Below, piece after piece: positions 5,040 to 11,866 of a DNA stretch of 16,373 nucleotides. The notes under the pieces are model-generated. The model had not been told where the DNA came from, did no database searches, and saw only the letters and a program-made list of their open reading frames with translations. The DNA comes from JAHEJX01 sp041605955 (GTDB lineage Bacteria > Actinomycetota > Acidimicrobiia > Spongiisociales > UBA5794): the NCBI GenBank assembly GCA_041605955.1, contig JBFIXI010000080.1:1-16373 (forward strand), read 5' to 3'. How positions within the stretch are numbered: the first letter of the stretch is position 1; every line of letters starts with the position of its first letter. The translations under genes were made by a program, and so were the position numbers.

Positions 5040-6572
5040 TCAGCAGACCTGTCCCGCACAGTCGTTGGGTGTGTTCCCCGTGACGGTCGACGACGGGTCC
5101 ACGGTGACTGGTAACGCATCTATCCACTTGTAGATGCCGCCACCAGTGGTGCCCGCTGAGTTTCCGGTAATGGTGGAATTGGTGAGGGTAGGTGAGAATG
5201 CGTACCGGGTGCTGATCCCACCCCCGAACTCACCCGCCTGGTTGTCGGTCATCGTGACATTGTCGAGTACCGCCCCGGTATCTTCGAGCGTGTGCAGTGC
5301 GGCGCCGTGCCGGGCGGAGTTCCCACTGAACGTCGAGTGGGTAATGCTCGACAAGCTCCGCTCGCTGTGGATGGCGCCGCCCCCGCGGAGGTTCGACCCG
5401 CTGAAGGTTGAGTGGTTGTCCGTGAACACCGATGTGGTGATCGTGGTGCCTCTGCACTCGTCGAGGGACACCCCTGCGCCCGCCGTCGCGCTGGCGTTTC
5501 CGGTGACTGTCATGTTGCTCATCCGCAGCGCATGCTTGAAGCAGTGAATGCCGCCGGCTGCGCCGTTGGTGATCGTCAGGCCATCGAGGTTCGTCCGTGG
5601 CGCCCCGGTTGAGTTCGGCGCGAACTCCAAGATTCTGGCGGTCGTCGAACCCGCTCCGTCGAGCGTCGCGGGACCCCATGCGGGGCCGCTGATCCCGTTG
5701 ATCGTCAGGTTCTTGCTGAGCGTGGTCGTGCCGTAGCACGTGCCCCTGACCTCGAGCGTGTGCCCGCTGAGGGCGGCGGCATCGTGTGCCGACTGAAGGT
5801 CGCCGAACACAGCAGCCGTGTCGACGTTGGTCACGGTGCACGTCGTGTCGAGGATCGGAATTACACCGTAGGTAACGCTCGAGCCATCCGGGCACGAAAT
5901 CGTGACCTCGTCCAGCGTCGCGTTGGTGGACACCGAGCACGATCCGCCGTCAGCACCGTCCGCTCCGGCTGGTCCTTGAGGTCCGTCGGCTCCTGTGGGA
6001 CCTGCGGGACCTGCGGGACCTGCGGGACCTGCGGGACCTGCGGGACCAGCGGGACCTGCGGGACCTTCGGGACCGGTGGCTCCGTCGGCGCCATCAGCTC
6101 CGTCGGCTCCTGCGGGACCTGCGGGACCTTCGGGACCGGTGGCTCCTGTGGGACCGGCGGGACCTGCGGGACCGGCGGGACCTTCGGGACCGGCGGCTCC
6201 TGTGGGACCGGCGGGACCTTCGGGACCGGCGGGACCTGCGGGACCGGCGGGACCTGCGGGACCTTCGGGACCGGCGGGACCTTCGGGACCGGCGGGACCT
6301 GCGGGACCGGCGGGACCTGTGGCTCCGTCGGCTCCGTCAGCACCGGGCGGTCCGGTTTCGTTCCATGAGATTTGGGTCTCGTTGGGTTCGCATGGGGGTT
6401 TGCGGGGGTCGTCGCCGATGGCTACGTCTTTGATCTGTCCACCGTCGGTGAGACAGCCGGTGTAGGTGTCGGGGGTGGTTTGGCCGATGGCGATGCCTGC
6501 GAGGAGGCCTCCCATCAGCAGGACTACGGTGATCACTCCCAGTGCGGGGAGTCTTGGGAACCTCGACAACAT
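5040..6572 (-). CDS. Secreted collagen-like protein with a C-terminal beta-helix domain
   Basis: A 510-residue protein. Residues 9-30 are a hydrophobic signal or anchor segment (LGVITVVLLMGGLLAGIAIG). Residues 37-73 form a small Cys-containing module (YTGCLTDGG, NETQISWNETG) commonly found ahead of bacterial collagen repeats. Residues 74-208 are 45 uninterrupted Gly-X-Y triplets (GPA, GPE, GAD, GPT). The remaining 300 residues are Asn/Thr/Ser-rich imperfect repeats (for example LTNSTITGNSAGTTGGGIY) of a right-handed parallel beta-helix, ending in a probable disulfide pair (NDCAGQVC). The ATG at 6572 is chosen over an upstream in-frame start (6647) because GAAGGAGG lies 6 nt before it. There is no LPxTG motif. 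A surface or extracellular adhesive role is inferred. Confidence 0.85.
   Translation of the reverse strand: MLSRFPRLPALGVITVVLLMGGLLAGIAIGQTTPDTYTGCLTDGGQIKDVAIGDDPRKPPCEPNETQISWNETGPPGADGADGATGPAGPAGPAGPEGPAGPEGPAGPAGPAGPAGPEGPAGPTGAAGPEGPAGPAGPAGPTGATGPEGPAGPAGADGADGADGATGPEGPAGPAGPAGPAGPAGPAGPAGPTGADGPQGPAGADGADGGSCSVSTNATLDEVTISCPDGSSVTYGVIPILDTTCTVTNVDTAAVFGDLQSAHDAAALSGHTLEVRGTCYGTTTLSKNLTINGISGPAWGPATLDGAGSTTARILEFAPNSTGAPRTNLDGLTITNGAAGGIHCFKHALRMSNMTVTGNASATAGAGVSLDECRGTTITTSVFTDNHSTFSGSNLRGGGAIHSERSLSSITHSTFSGNSARHGAALHTLEDTGAVLDNVTMTDNQAGEFGGGISTRYAFSPTLTNSTITGNSAGTTGGGIYKWIDALPVTVDPSSTVTGNTPNDCAGQVC
5949..6353 (-). repeat. Collagen-type (Gly-X-Y)45 repeat tract
   Basis: A 405-bp run of 9-nt and larger near-identical units (GGNCCNGCN-type) encoding 45 Gly-X-Y triplets without interruption. 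It contains GPA/GPE/GPT units and GAD clusters at both ends and in the middle. Gly is always present at position 1. Because the units are nearly identical at DNA level the tract is prone to length change by slippage, and assembly of the tract may be unreliable. Confidence 0.9.
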
Positions 6573-6910
6573 TGAATACCTCCTTCTCTGACAGTGGGAA
6601 GGTGATCGGCCGATGGCTGGTCCACCCGGCCCGGGTTCCTCCCGCAACTATTCCCTATCACCAAAAGCCCGGATTTGGTGGGTCGGGTTGGTCAGCGAGC
6701 CTACCAGCCCGTATCTCGGTGATACGGCTCCAGTTGAAGCGATCGCGGGGGACGCTCGGCCGAGGCGCACCAACCCATCCTCCCTGCCGGTTCTTGAGCA
6801 TGTATCACTGAGACCAAGACCGCTGCGACACGTCGTTATGGGTTGCCAGCCCGCATCCATGGGTAAGGCCCCCCGACGGGTATCCCAGCCTCGGCGAGGA
6901 CATCGTCCGC
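6573..6910. other. Intergenic region with palindromes upstream of the collagen-like gene
   Basis: No supported gene is found here. On the upstream side of the collagen-like gene lie two perfect palindromes, ATCGGCCGAT (6605-6614) and ACCCGG-C-CCGGGT (6624-6636), and a weaker CCAAA/TTTGG pair (6661-6678). They may be operator sites or leader structures. No convincing -35/-10 pair was recognised. A 27-nt copy of part of the nucleotidyltransferase gene occupies 6871-6897. Confidence 0.5.
6871..6897 (+). repeat. 27-nt near-exact repeat, copy 2 (non-coding)
   Basis: Same orientation as 3340-3366 with 25 of 27 identical bases. It lies just downstream of the methyltransferase stop. The plus frame would read PDGYPSLGED but is not part of a supported gene. 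Confidence 0.6.
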
Positions 6911-7720
6911 TTAGGACCTGACGGCGATGACGTAGTGGGAGGCGAGTTCGACCCGATCGATGTCATGCTCGCGCATGAACTGCTCGCAACCTCCCCGCAC
7001 CCGCTCGGCCTCATCCGGGTCGAGGGCCATCGCCGTGCGTCGCAGACCCGTGCCCAGCACGATCCGCCACCAGTCGACGGGCTCGACCGGGATGACGTCC
7101 ACCTCGCTGTGGATCTCGGATGCGGCGATGCCGGCCTCAAGCATGATCGCCTGGAGTGTGCTCGGGTCCTCTGTGCGTCTCCAGGGTTCGATCACATCGA
7201 AACCGGGGCGCTGGGCATGGACGGCATCCACGAAGACATCGAGCATCGGCGGGAAGAACCGGTCTCCCAGCACGGTGACCACGAGCCGCCCGCCGGGACG
7301 GAGCAGCTCCCACAGAGACCGCACGAAGCTCGGCATGTCGTCGACGAAGAACAGTCCGAGCACGCACACCACAACGTCGAACGAGCCCGACGGTAGATCC
7401 AGGTCGGTCATGTCGCCGGCTCTCAGCTCGACGTTGGTCAGGCCCGCGACCATCACCTTCTCGCGTGCGATCGCCAGCATCTGGTCTGCGTAGTCGATCC
7501 CCAATACCTGGCCGTCCGCACCGACCGCTCGGGCGGCCGCGACAACCGACGGGCCCGTGCCGCAGGCGACATCCAGGACCGACTCGCCCGGCAACGGTGA
7601 CGCCAGAGCCACGGTCCGCAGCGACAACTGCTGCCAGAAGTCACGCGAGCCCCGCTCGTAGTCGAGCGAGGCCGCGTCATAGGTGCCCCTGGGGTCGAAG
7701 CCGCGCAGTGGATCGCTCAT
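6911..7720 (-). CDS. Class I SAM-dependent methyltransferase
   Basis: A 269-residue protein. Motif I is VLDVACGTG (48-56), followed by an acidic residue ending strand 2 (LGIDYADQM). Motif II lies around GDMTDLDLPSGSFDVVVCVL, and motif III around LRPGGRLVVTVLGDRFF. This is the Methyltransf_11/UbiE-like fold that transfers a methyl group from S-adenosylmethionine to a small molecule. The substrate-facing C-terminal half (PWRRTEDPSTLQAIMLEAG, then PVEPVDWWRIVLGTGLRR) is typical of the family but does not show the substrate. It starts 18 nt after the DUF4242 gene with no clear Shine-Dalgarno, so the two are probably co-transcribed. A role with that gene is not known. Confidence 0.85.
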   Translation of the reverse strand: MSDPLRGFDPRGTYDAASLDYERGSRDFWQQLSLRTVALASPLPGESVLDVACGTGPSVVAAARAVGADGQVLGIDYADQMLAIAREKVMVAGLTNVELRAGDMTDLDLPSGSFDVVVCVLGLFFVDDMPSFVRSLWELLRPGGRLVVTVLGDRFFPPMLDVFVDAVHAQRPGFDVIEPWRRTEDPSTLQAIMLEAGIAASEIHSEVDVIPVEPVDWWRIVLGTGLRRTAMALDPDEAERVRGGCEQFMREHDIDRVELASHYVIAVRS

Positions 7721-7738
7721 GAGAGCGGCTCGGAAACC

Positions 7739-7990
7739 TCAGTGGCCTTCGTGGACCTCGATGATGTCGTCGGCCACGAGACCGTGCGCTTCCTGATGCA
7801 CGGCCATTGCCGCTTCGGCGTTGGGGGCCTCCACCAAGCAGTAGACGGCGCCTTCCGCCTCGTTGAACCAGTACTGCTTGTACTCGACGCCGTACTTCTC
7901 TTGAGTAGCCAGGTCTGCCTGATGAGCTCCTGCTACCGCCTCTGCGGTGAGGCCCTCTACCTTCCTGTGGGTGTCCATGTAGAGCGGCAT
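7739..7990 (-). CDS. DUF4242 / SCO4226-like small protein, possibly nickel-binding
   Basis: An 83-residue protein starting MPLYMDTHRKVEGLTAEAV and continuing with AHQADLATQEKYGVEYKQYW, a 'VYCLVEAPNAEAAMAVHQEA' segment and an acidic, His-ended tail (IIEVHEGH). This is the DUF4242 ferredoxin-like fold. Streptomyces SCO4226 of this family was shown to bind nickel, and several His/Glu residues are available here, but metal binding is family knowledge, not seen directly. GAGGAG lies just before the ATG (7990). It follows the terminator that closes the nickel-dependent hydrogenase operon, so a link to nickel handling is plausible but unproven. Confidence 0.75.
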   Translation of the reverse strand: MPLYMDTHRKVEGLTAEAVAGAHQADLATQEKYGVEYKQYWFNEAEGAVYCLVEAPNAEAAMAVHQEAHGLVADDIIEVHEGH

Positions 7991-8010
7991 TCTTTCTCCT
8001 CTTGATCTAG

Positions 8011-8047
8011 GGGAGAAGAAGATCGACCGGAAGCGCCTTCCGCCGGT
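8011..8047 (-). terminator. Probable terminator of the hydrogenase operon
   Basis: Read on the minus strand, GACC-GGC-GGAAG/CTTCC-GGTC (8047-8025) forms a stem with a 3-nt bulge and a 3-4 nt loop. It is followed by a pyrimidine/T-rich run (ATCTTCTTCTCCC, to 8011). It lies 137 nt after the stop of the last hydrogenase-operon gene and just before the DUF4242 gene. The T tract is imperfect, so read-through is possible. Confidence 0.5.
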
Positions 8048-8183
8048 CCGAGTGGCTTCTCAATTCCGCCTACCGGCGAGGTACTCGAGGTATCGCAAGC
8101 AGTTTGCAGTTCGGACCTTACCAGCCGGAACGCCTTGTCACGGCGGGTGGCGCCGTACGGGTGCAGGACCGCTTCGGGACGGG

Positions 8184-8945
8184 TCACGCCAACGCTCGAA
8201 CCCCCGCATAGGTGTTCGCCACCGTCATCTGCGACCTCGTCACCCGCTCGAGCCAGCGGGCCTGGCCAACGGTGAGCCGCTGGCACAGCCAATCCCAGTG
8301 GAGGGCAACCGCATCCCCCGGCACGATGCCGGAAGCCAGGGTGCCGTCCCCGGTCCCACAGGTGACCGTCTCGGCCCGGGGGTTCCCCAGCCCGAGGGCG
8401 TTGTCGACCCACGTCAACGGCCTGCTCACCACCGTCGCCTGCGTCCCATCCAGGCGAGAAACGGTTCCGAGGCGGATGCGGCACTGGTCCATGATCCGCA
8501 GCGGCTCGGTGCCGGCCCGACCTTCGCGCAGCAGGCCGATCCAGGGATAGACGCAGAAGACGTGATAGGCGTGATTGGGAACCGCACCGTGCCCAACGCC
8601 GCCGGTCACCAGCCCGGTCCGAGCACCGCTGCGGGGTCGGAACCGATCGGTGAGATGGTCTCCCCAGGCGGCGCGGTCGACCGCCGCCAGCAAGTCGTTC
8701 CCCAGCCAGTAGGCCTCAACCACCCTACGGCCGAGCGGGTCGTCCTCGGCGGCGGCGCGGTTGAGCAGCTCCAGGTAGGGCCAGGCTCCGTCGAAGGCCC
8801 GGGCCAGCTGCTCCAATCCGGGGTCGGGCGCGACGAGGCCGGCCCCGTAGGCGAACACTTCCTCAGGCCGGCCGGGGCCGCAATAGCCCAGCCGGTTGGG
8901 TGGAAACGCGAAGCGGGCGAACATCGCCGCCCCCGGAGCGCTCAT
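8184..8945 (-). CDS. DUF6390 family protein, last gene of the hydrogenase operon
   Basis: A 253-residue soluble protein with the family's recognisable blocks: FARFAFPPNRLGYCGP (residues 9-24), ARAFDGAWPYLELL, RRVVEAYWLGNDLL, 'NHAYHVFCVYPWIGLLR' and a C-terminal 'ALHWDWLCQRL'. The function is unknown. The family is known to me mainly from hydrogenase gene neighbourhoods. Conserved Cys, His and Trp residues (YCGP, YHVFCVYPW, HWDW) suggest a cofactor, metal or partner-binding site. The ATG overlaps the transporter stop as ATGA with no Shine-Dalgarno, so translation depends on the upstream gene. The reading frame is open far upstream, but the coupled ATG at 8945 fits the conserved N-terminus. Confidence 0.75.
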   Translation of the reverse strand: MSAPGAAMFARFAFPPNRLGYCGPGRPEEVFAYGAGLVAPDPGLEQLARAFDGAWPYLELLNRAAAEDDPLGRRVVEAYWLGNDLLAAVDRAAWGDHLTDRFRPRSGARTGLVTGGVGHGAVPNHAYHVFCVYPWIGLLREGRAGTEPLRIMDQCRIRLGTVSRLDGTQATVVSRPLTWVDNALGLGNPRAETVTCGTGDGTLASGIVPGDAVALHWDWLCQRLTVGQARWLERVTRSQMTVANTYAGVRALA

Positions 8946-9874
8946 GAGGGGGCAGGTAGCCGGCGCCTGCCGGCCAGGAGGGCGAAGGTGGCCGACCCTC
9001 CCAGGATCAGGATCAGGCCGAGAGCCTGCGGAGCGAGAGCTGCCCCGGCCAGGCCGGCGTTGAGCAAGGCGGTGATGACCGCCCCGGCCACGAGGACCGC
9101 CGTCACGTCCAGCGCCGGTGCCATCGAGAGCGCGTAGTGCCAGGTCGCGACGTAGCCGGCGAGTATGGCACCGGTCAGCAGCGCCCATCCGAGCTGCGAC
9201 GCGCCCAACCCGGCCAGATCATCCAGCCGGCCGCTGATCAGCACCCAGGCGATCAACACCATCGATCCGCCCGCCATGCGAGCGACGCCCACGGTCAGTG
9301 GGGTGATTGTGGCCAGCAGTCGCTTGGCGACGACGACCTCGATGGCCCACAGCCAGGTGGCGGCCAGGATCATGAGCTCCCCACTGCCTGCCTCCGGCAA
9401 CCCGACCCCGCCGCGGGCCGCCGCCTGCCCGAAGATGATCAGGCCGATGGCGCCGAGGTGGACCGCGGTCACACGCTCGCGCAGCACCAGAACGGCTCCG
9501 ATGGCGACCCACGCCACCAGGGTCTTGTGAATGAACGCGGCGTCGGTGGACGATGCCCGGCTCAGGCCCTCGAAGAACAGGACGAACGGAAGGCTGCCCC
9601 CGATCACGGCGACGGCGCCAAGACCCCACCACTGGCGGGGCCCGTCCGGCTGCTTGAGCCCGTGGCCGGACCGGCGCCCGGTTGCCGCCGCCAGCAACCC
9701 GATCAGGATCGAGGCGGCCACCAGGTTCTTGGCCGTGGTGTAGGTGGTAGCGTCGGGAAACCGCCGCACGCCGTACCCGTTCACGAAGACGGCGAACCCC
9801 GAGATCACCGCAGTCGCAGCGGCAACGGCCACGCCGGCGCGGCGGGGGGCGGTGCGCGTGAGCTGGTCGATCAT
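8942..9874 (-). CDS. EamA/DMT-family transporter in the hydrogenase operon
   Basis: A 310-residue integral membrane protein with about ten hydrophobic helices arranged as two EamA repeats (first around AGVAVAAATAVISGFAVFV, second around ELMILAATWLWAIEVVVAKR). Family hallmarks include a conserved positively charged loop after helix 3 and 'VVAKRLL' after the first helix of repeat 2. Drug/metabolite transporters move small organic compounds; the substrate here is unknown. A strong AGGAGG precedes the ATG, which overlaps the hypC stop as ATGA. Position between hypC and the DUF6390 gene implies a job connected with the hydrogenase, such as import or export of a metabolite or metal complex. This is inference. 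Confidence 0.8.
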   Translation of the reverse strand: MIDQLTRTAPRRAGVAVAAATAVISGFAVFVNGYGVRRFPDATTYTTAKNLVAASILIGLLAAATGRRSGHGLKQPDGPRQWWGLGAVAVIGGSLPFVLFFEGLSRASSTDAAFIHKTLVAWVAIGAVLVLRERVTAVHLGAIGLIIFGQAAARGGVGLPEAGSGELMILAATWLWAIEVVVAKRLLATITPLTVGVARMAGGSMVLIAWVLISGRLDDLAGLGASQLGWALLTGAILAGYVATWHYALSMAPALDVTAVLVAGAVITALLNAGLAGAALAPQALGLILILGGSATFALLAGRRRLPAPS

Positions 9875-10113
9875 CCGTTCTCCTCCTGTAACAGCGCGCG
9901 ACGCGCCTGGTCGATGTGGGCGGCCTCTTCGGTGCTCAGCCGTTCGACTGCCATGCCGGTGCTGACCAGAATCCAATCCCCCGCCACCGGCGTGTTGCCC
10001 CCCAGGGTGAGAACGGCGAGCGACACCTCCACGGGGCGACCACTGCGGTCGCAGCGGGCGGTGGCGCCGTCGTCGATCACCTCGTCGACCCTCAGCAGCT
10101 GGCTCAGACACAT
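9871..10113 (-). CDS. hypC: HypC/HypG-family hydrogenase assembly chaperone
   Basis: An 80-residue protein beginning MCLSQLLRV. The invariant Cys2, which binds the Fe(CN)2CO unit together with HypD and delivers it to the apo large subunit, is present. The OB-like core (DGATARCDRSGRPVEVSLAVL, then AGDWILVSTGMAVERLSTEEA) follows the family. Normal length is 75-95. The gene overlaps the protease gene by 10 nt at its start and the transporter gene by 4 nt at its end. HypA, B, D, E and F are not in the window, so they must be encoded elsewhere. Confidence 0.9.
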   Translation of the reverse strand: MCLSQLLRVDEVIDDGATARCDRSGRPVEVSLAVLTLGGNTPVAGDWILVSTGMAVERLSTEEAAHIDQARRALLQEENG

Positions 10114-10562
10114 AGCGCCCTGACCTCTTGGGCCACCCGGTCGATGAGGCCCGGCAGCGCGGCGGACACCGTGGGCGTGAGGCCCCTTCCCTCGGAGACG
10201 TCGGCCGGCTCGATCCCGTAGACAATCAGACGGTCGGGGGCCCGGCCGAGCGCGCAGGCCAGGTGGAAGGCGGCTTCGAGCCCGGCGCCGTGCGTGCTGG
10301 TGTACTGGCCTCCATCGGGGAAACCATCGACGCCGGCCTCGATTCGATGGACGGTGCCCGGGTCGCTTCCCGCCCTGATGGCGTCGATCACTACCGTCAC
10401 CGAACGCCCCTCCCAGGCATCGATGAGACGGGTGGGCTCGCCCGTCTCCAGCAGCACGTCGGCGTCGAGCCGGACTGGTTCGAGGAACTCCGCCGCCACC
10501 AGCCCGACGCCGTCGTCATGGCGGAACAGGTTGCCGATGCCGATGACCGCCGCTCGCCTCAC
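10104..10562 (-). CDS. [NiFe]-hydrogenase maturation endopeptidase (HycI/HybD/HyaD type)
   Basis: A 152-residue protein with the family signature GIGNLFRHDDGVG (residues 8-20). By comparison with HybD, the nickel-sensing ligands should be D17, D60 (VVIDAIRAGSDPG) and H91 (STHGAGL). It removes the C-terminal peptide of the large subunit after nickel insertion, and its substrate is encoded immediately upstream (hydA, predicted to lose 9 residues). The GTG start overlaps the hydA stop as GTGA, so the ratio of protease to substrate is coupled. An earlier start in the same frame would only add low-complexity Arg-rich sequence antisense to hydA and is rejected. Confidence 0.9.
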   Translation of the reverse strand: MRRAAVIGIGNLFRHDDGVGLVAAEFLEPVRLDADVLLETGEPTRLIDAWEGRSVTVVIDAIRAGSDPGTVHRIEAGVDGFPDGGQYTSTHGAGLEAAFHLACALGRAPDRLIVYGIEPADVSEGRGLTPTVSAALPGLIDRVAQEVRALCV

Positions 10563-11866
10563 GATCGCACCACCGTGAGATCGAGGAAGTGGGTGGCACA
10601 GCTGATGCACGGGTCGTGGTTGCGAATCACGACTTCGGCACCCCGCCGCAGCACGTCGTCGTCTTCCTCGGCGATGTTCGCTTCGACAAACCGCACGAGG
10701 TCGTCCTCGACGGCTGCCTGGTTCTGCGAGGTCGGCGGGGTGATGACCGCATCGGTGATCAGCCCATCCGCATCGAGCTGATAGCGATGGTAGAGGAGGC
10801 CGCGAGGCGCCTCGGTGGCGCCGTGACCAACCCCCGCACCCACCTCCGCTTCGACCGACGGGTGGTCCGGCTCGTCGTAGGCGTCGACGATCCCCAGCGC
10901 CACCTCGCAGACGTCGAGGGTCTCGACCGCCCGCACCACGATGCTCTGGAACGGGTTGCGGCATTCGGGGCCCAACCCGGCCTCGGCGGCGGCCTGGGCG
11001 GCGACGGGCGTCAGGCGGTCGAAGTTGAGCGAGTACCGGGCCAGGGGGCCGACCATATAGGCGCCGCGTGCCCGCACCCGGGAGTGGAGGGCGGTCGAGT
11101 GCTCGACCTGATGCTCGGCGAAGTGGTCGGGGAACTCCTGTTCGGTGATGTCGATCCCCCGATCGGAGACGATGCGCCCCTCCAGGATGGCGTACTCCGA
11201 GGGGTGCCGGAGGGCCACGAACTCATGCTCAACCTGAAGGTCGGGGAAGTCGAGCCCGGACACGAGGGCCACCACCTCAGCTGCCAGATCTCGGGCTCGC
11301 TCCAGCACCGGCCGGAAGCTCAGCAGCCGGCGACGGGTCGGTACCTTGTAGAAGCCGCCCACCTTCACGTTGATCGGGTGGATGGCGCGTCCTCCGATGA
11401 GCTCCAGCAGCTCGTTCCCGATCTTCTTCAACTCGAGCGCTCGCTCGACCGCGGGCCGGTTGACTCCGGCCAGCTCGATGGCGCTGTCCAGGCCGAAGAA
11501 GTCCGGCAGATGGAGAAAGTGGATGTGGAGGATGTGGCTTTCGATCCACTCGCCGCAATACAGAAGTCTGCGCAGCTCGCGCAGCTGGCCGGAGACCTCC
11601 ATGCCGAGGGCGTCCTCGACGGCCCGGCAGGCACTCATCTGGTAGGCGACCGGGCAGATACCGCAGATCCGGGCCGTGATGTCGGGCGGCTCCGAGAAGC
11701 GGCGTCCCCGCAGGAAGGCTTCGAAGAACCGGGGAGGCTCGTAGATGTTCAACTCCACGCGCTCGACCCGCCCATCGTGGATCTCCACCCGCATGGCGCC
11801 CTCACCCTCCACCCGGGCAAGAGCCTCCGTTGTGAGGCTCCGCTGCGGCCTGGCCTTGTGACTCAT
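10559..11866 (-). CDS. hydA: [NiFe]-hydrogenase large (alpha) subunit, group 3b type
   Basis: A 435-residue catalytic subunit that splits or forms H2 at the NiFe(CN)2CO centre. RVEGEG is at 18-23. The L1 motif RICGICPVAYQMSAC (66-80) supplies C68 and C71; Tyr replaces the His common in uptake enzymes, as in sulfhydrogenase-type group 3b subunits. The L2 motif DPCISCATH (418-426) supplies C420, C423 and the H426 cleavage site, so FLDLTVVRS (427-435) should be removed. All four nickel ligands are present. AAGGAG lies close before the ATG (11866), which overlaps the small-subunit stop as ATGA. There is no Tat signal on the small subunit, so the enzyme is cytoplasmic. Confidence 0.92.
   Translation of the reverse strand: MSHKARPQRSLTTEALARVEGEGAMRVEIHDGRVERVELNIYEPPRFFEAFLRGRRFSEPPDITARICGICPVAYQMSACRAVEDALGMEVSGQLRELRRLLYCGEWIESHILHIHFLHLPDFFGLDSAIELAGVNRPAVERALELKKIGNELLELIGGRAIHPINVKVGGFYKVPTRRRLLSFRPVLERARDLAAEVVALVSGLDFPDLQVEHEFVALRHPSEYAILEGRIVSDRGIDITEQEFPDHFAEHQVEHSTALHSRVRARGAYMVGPLARYSLNFDRLTPVAAQAAAEAGLGPECRNPFQSIVVRAVETLDVCEVALGIVDAYDEPDHPSVEAEVGAGVGHGATEAPRGLLYHRYQLDADGLITDAVITPPTSQNQAAVEDDLVRFVEANIAEEDDDVLRRGAEVVIRNHDPCISCATHFLDLTVVRS

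Noticed and set aside
5760..6465. Long plus-strand and alternative minus-strand frames with Cys-Gly-Thr, Gly-Pro-Ala or Val-Pro repeats
   Set aside because: They are shadows of the collagen-like repeat in other frames. Only the minus-strand frame with signal peptide and strong Shine-Dalgarno makes a coherent protein.
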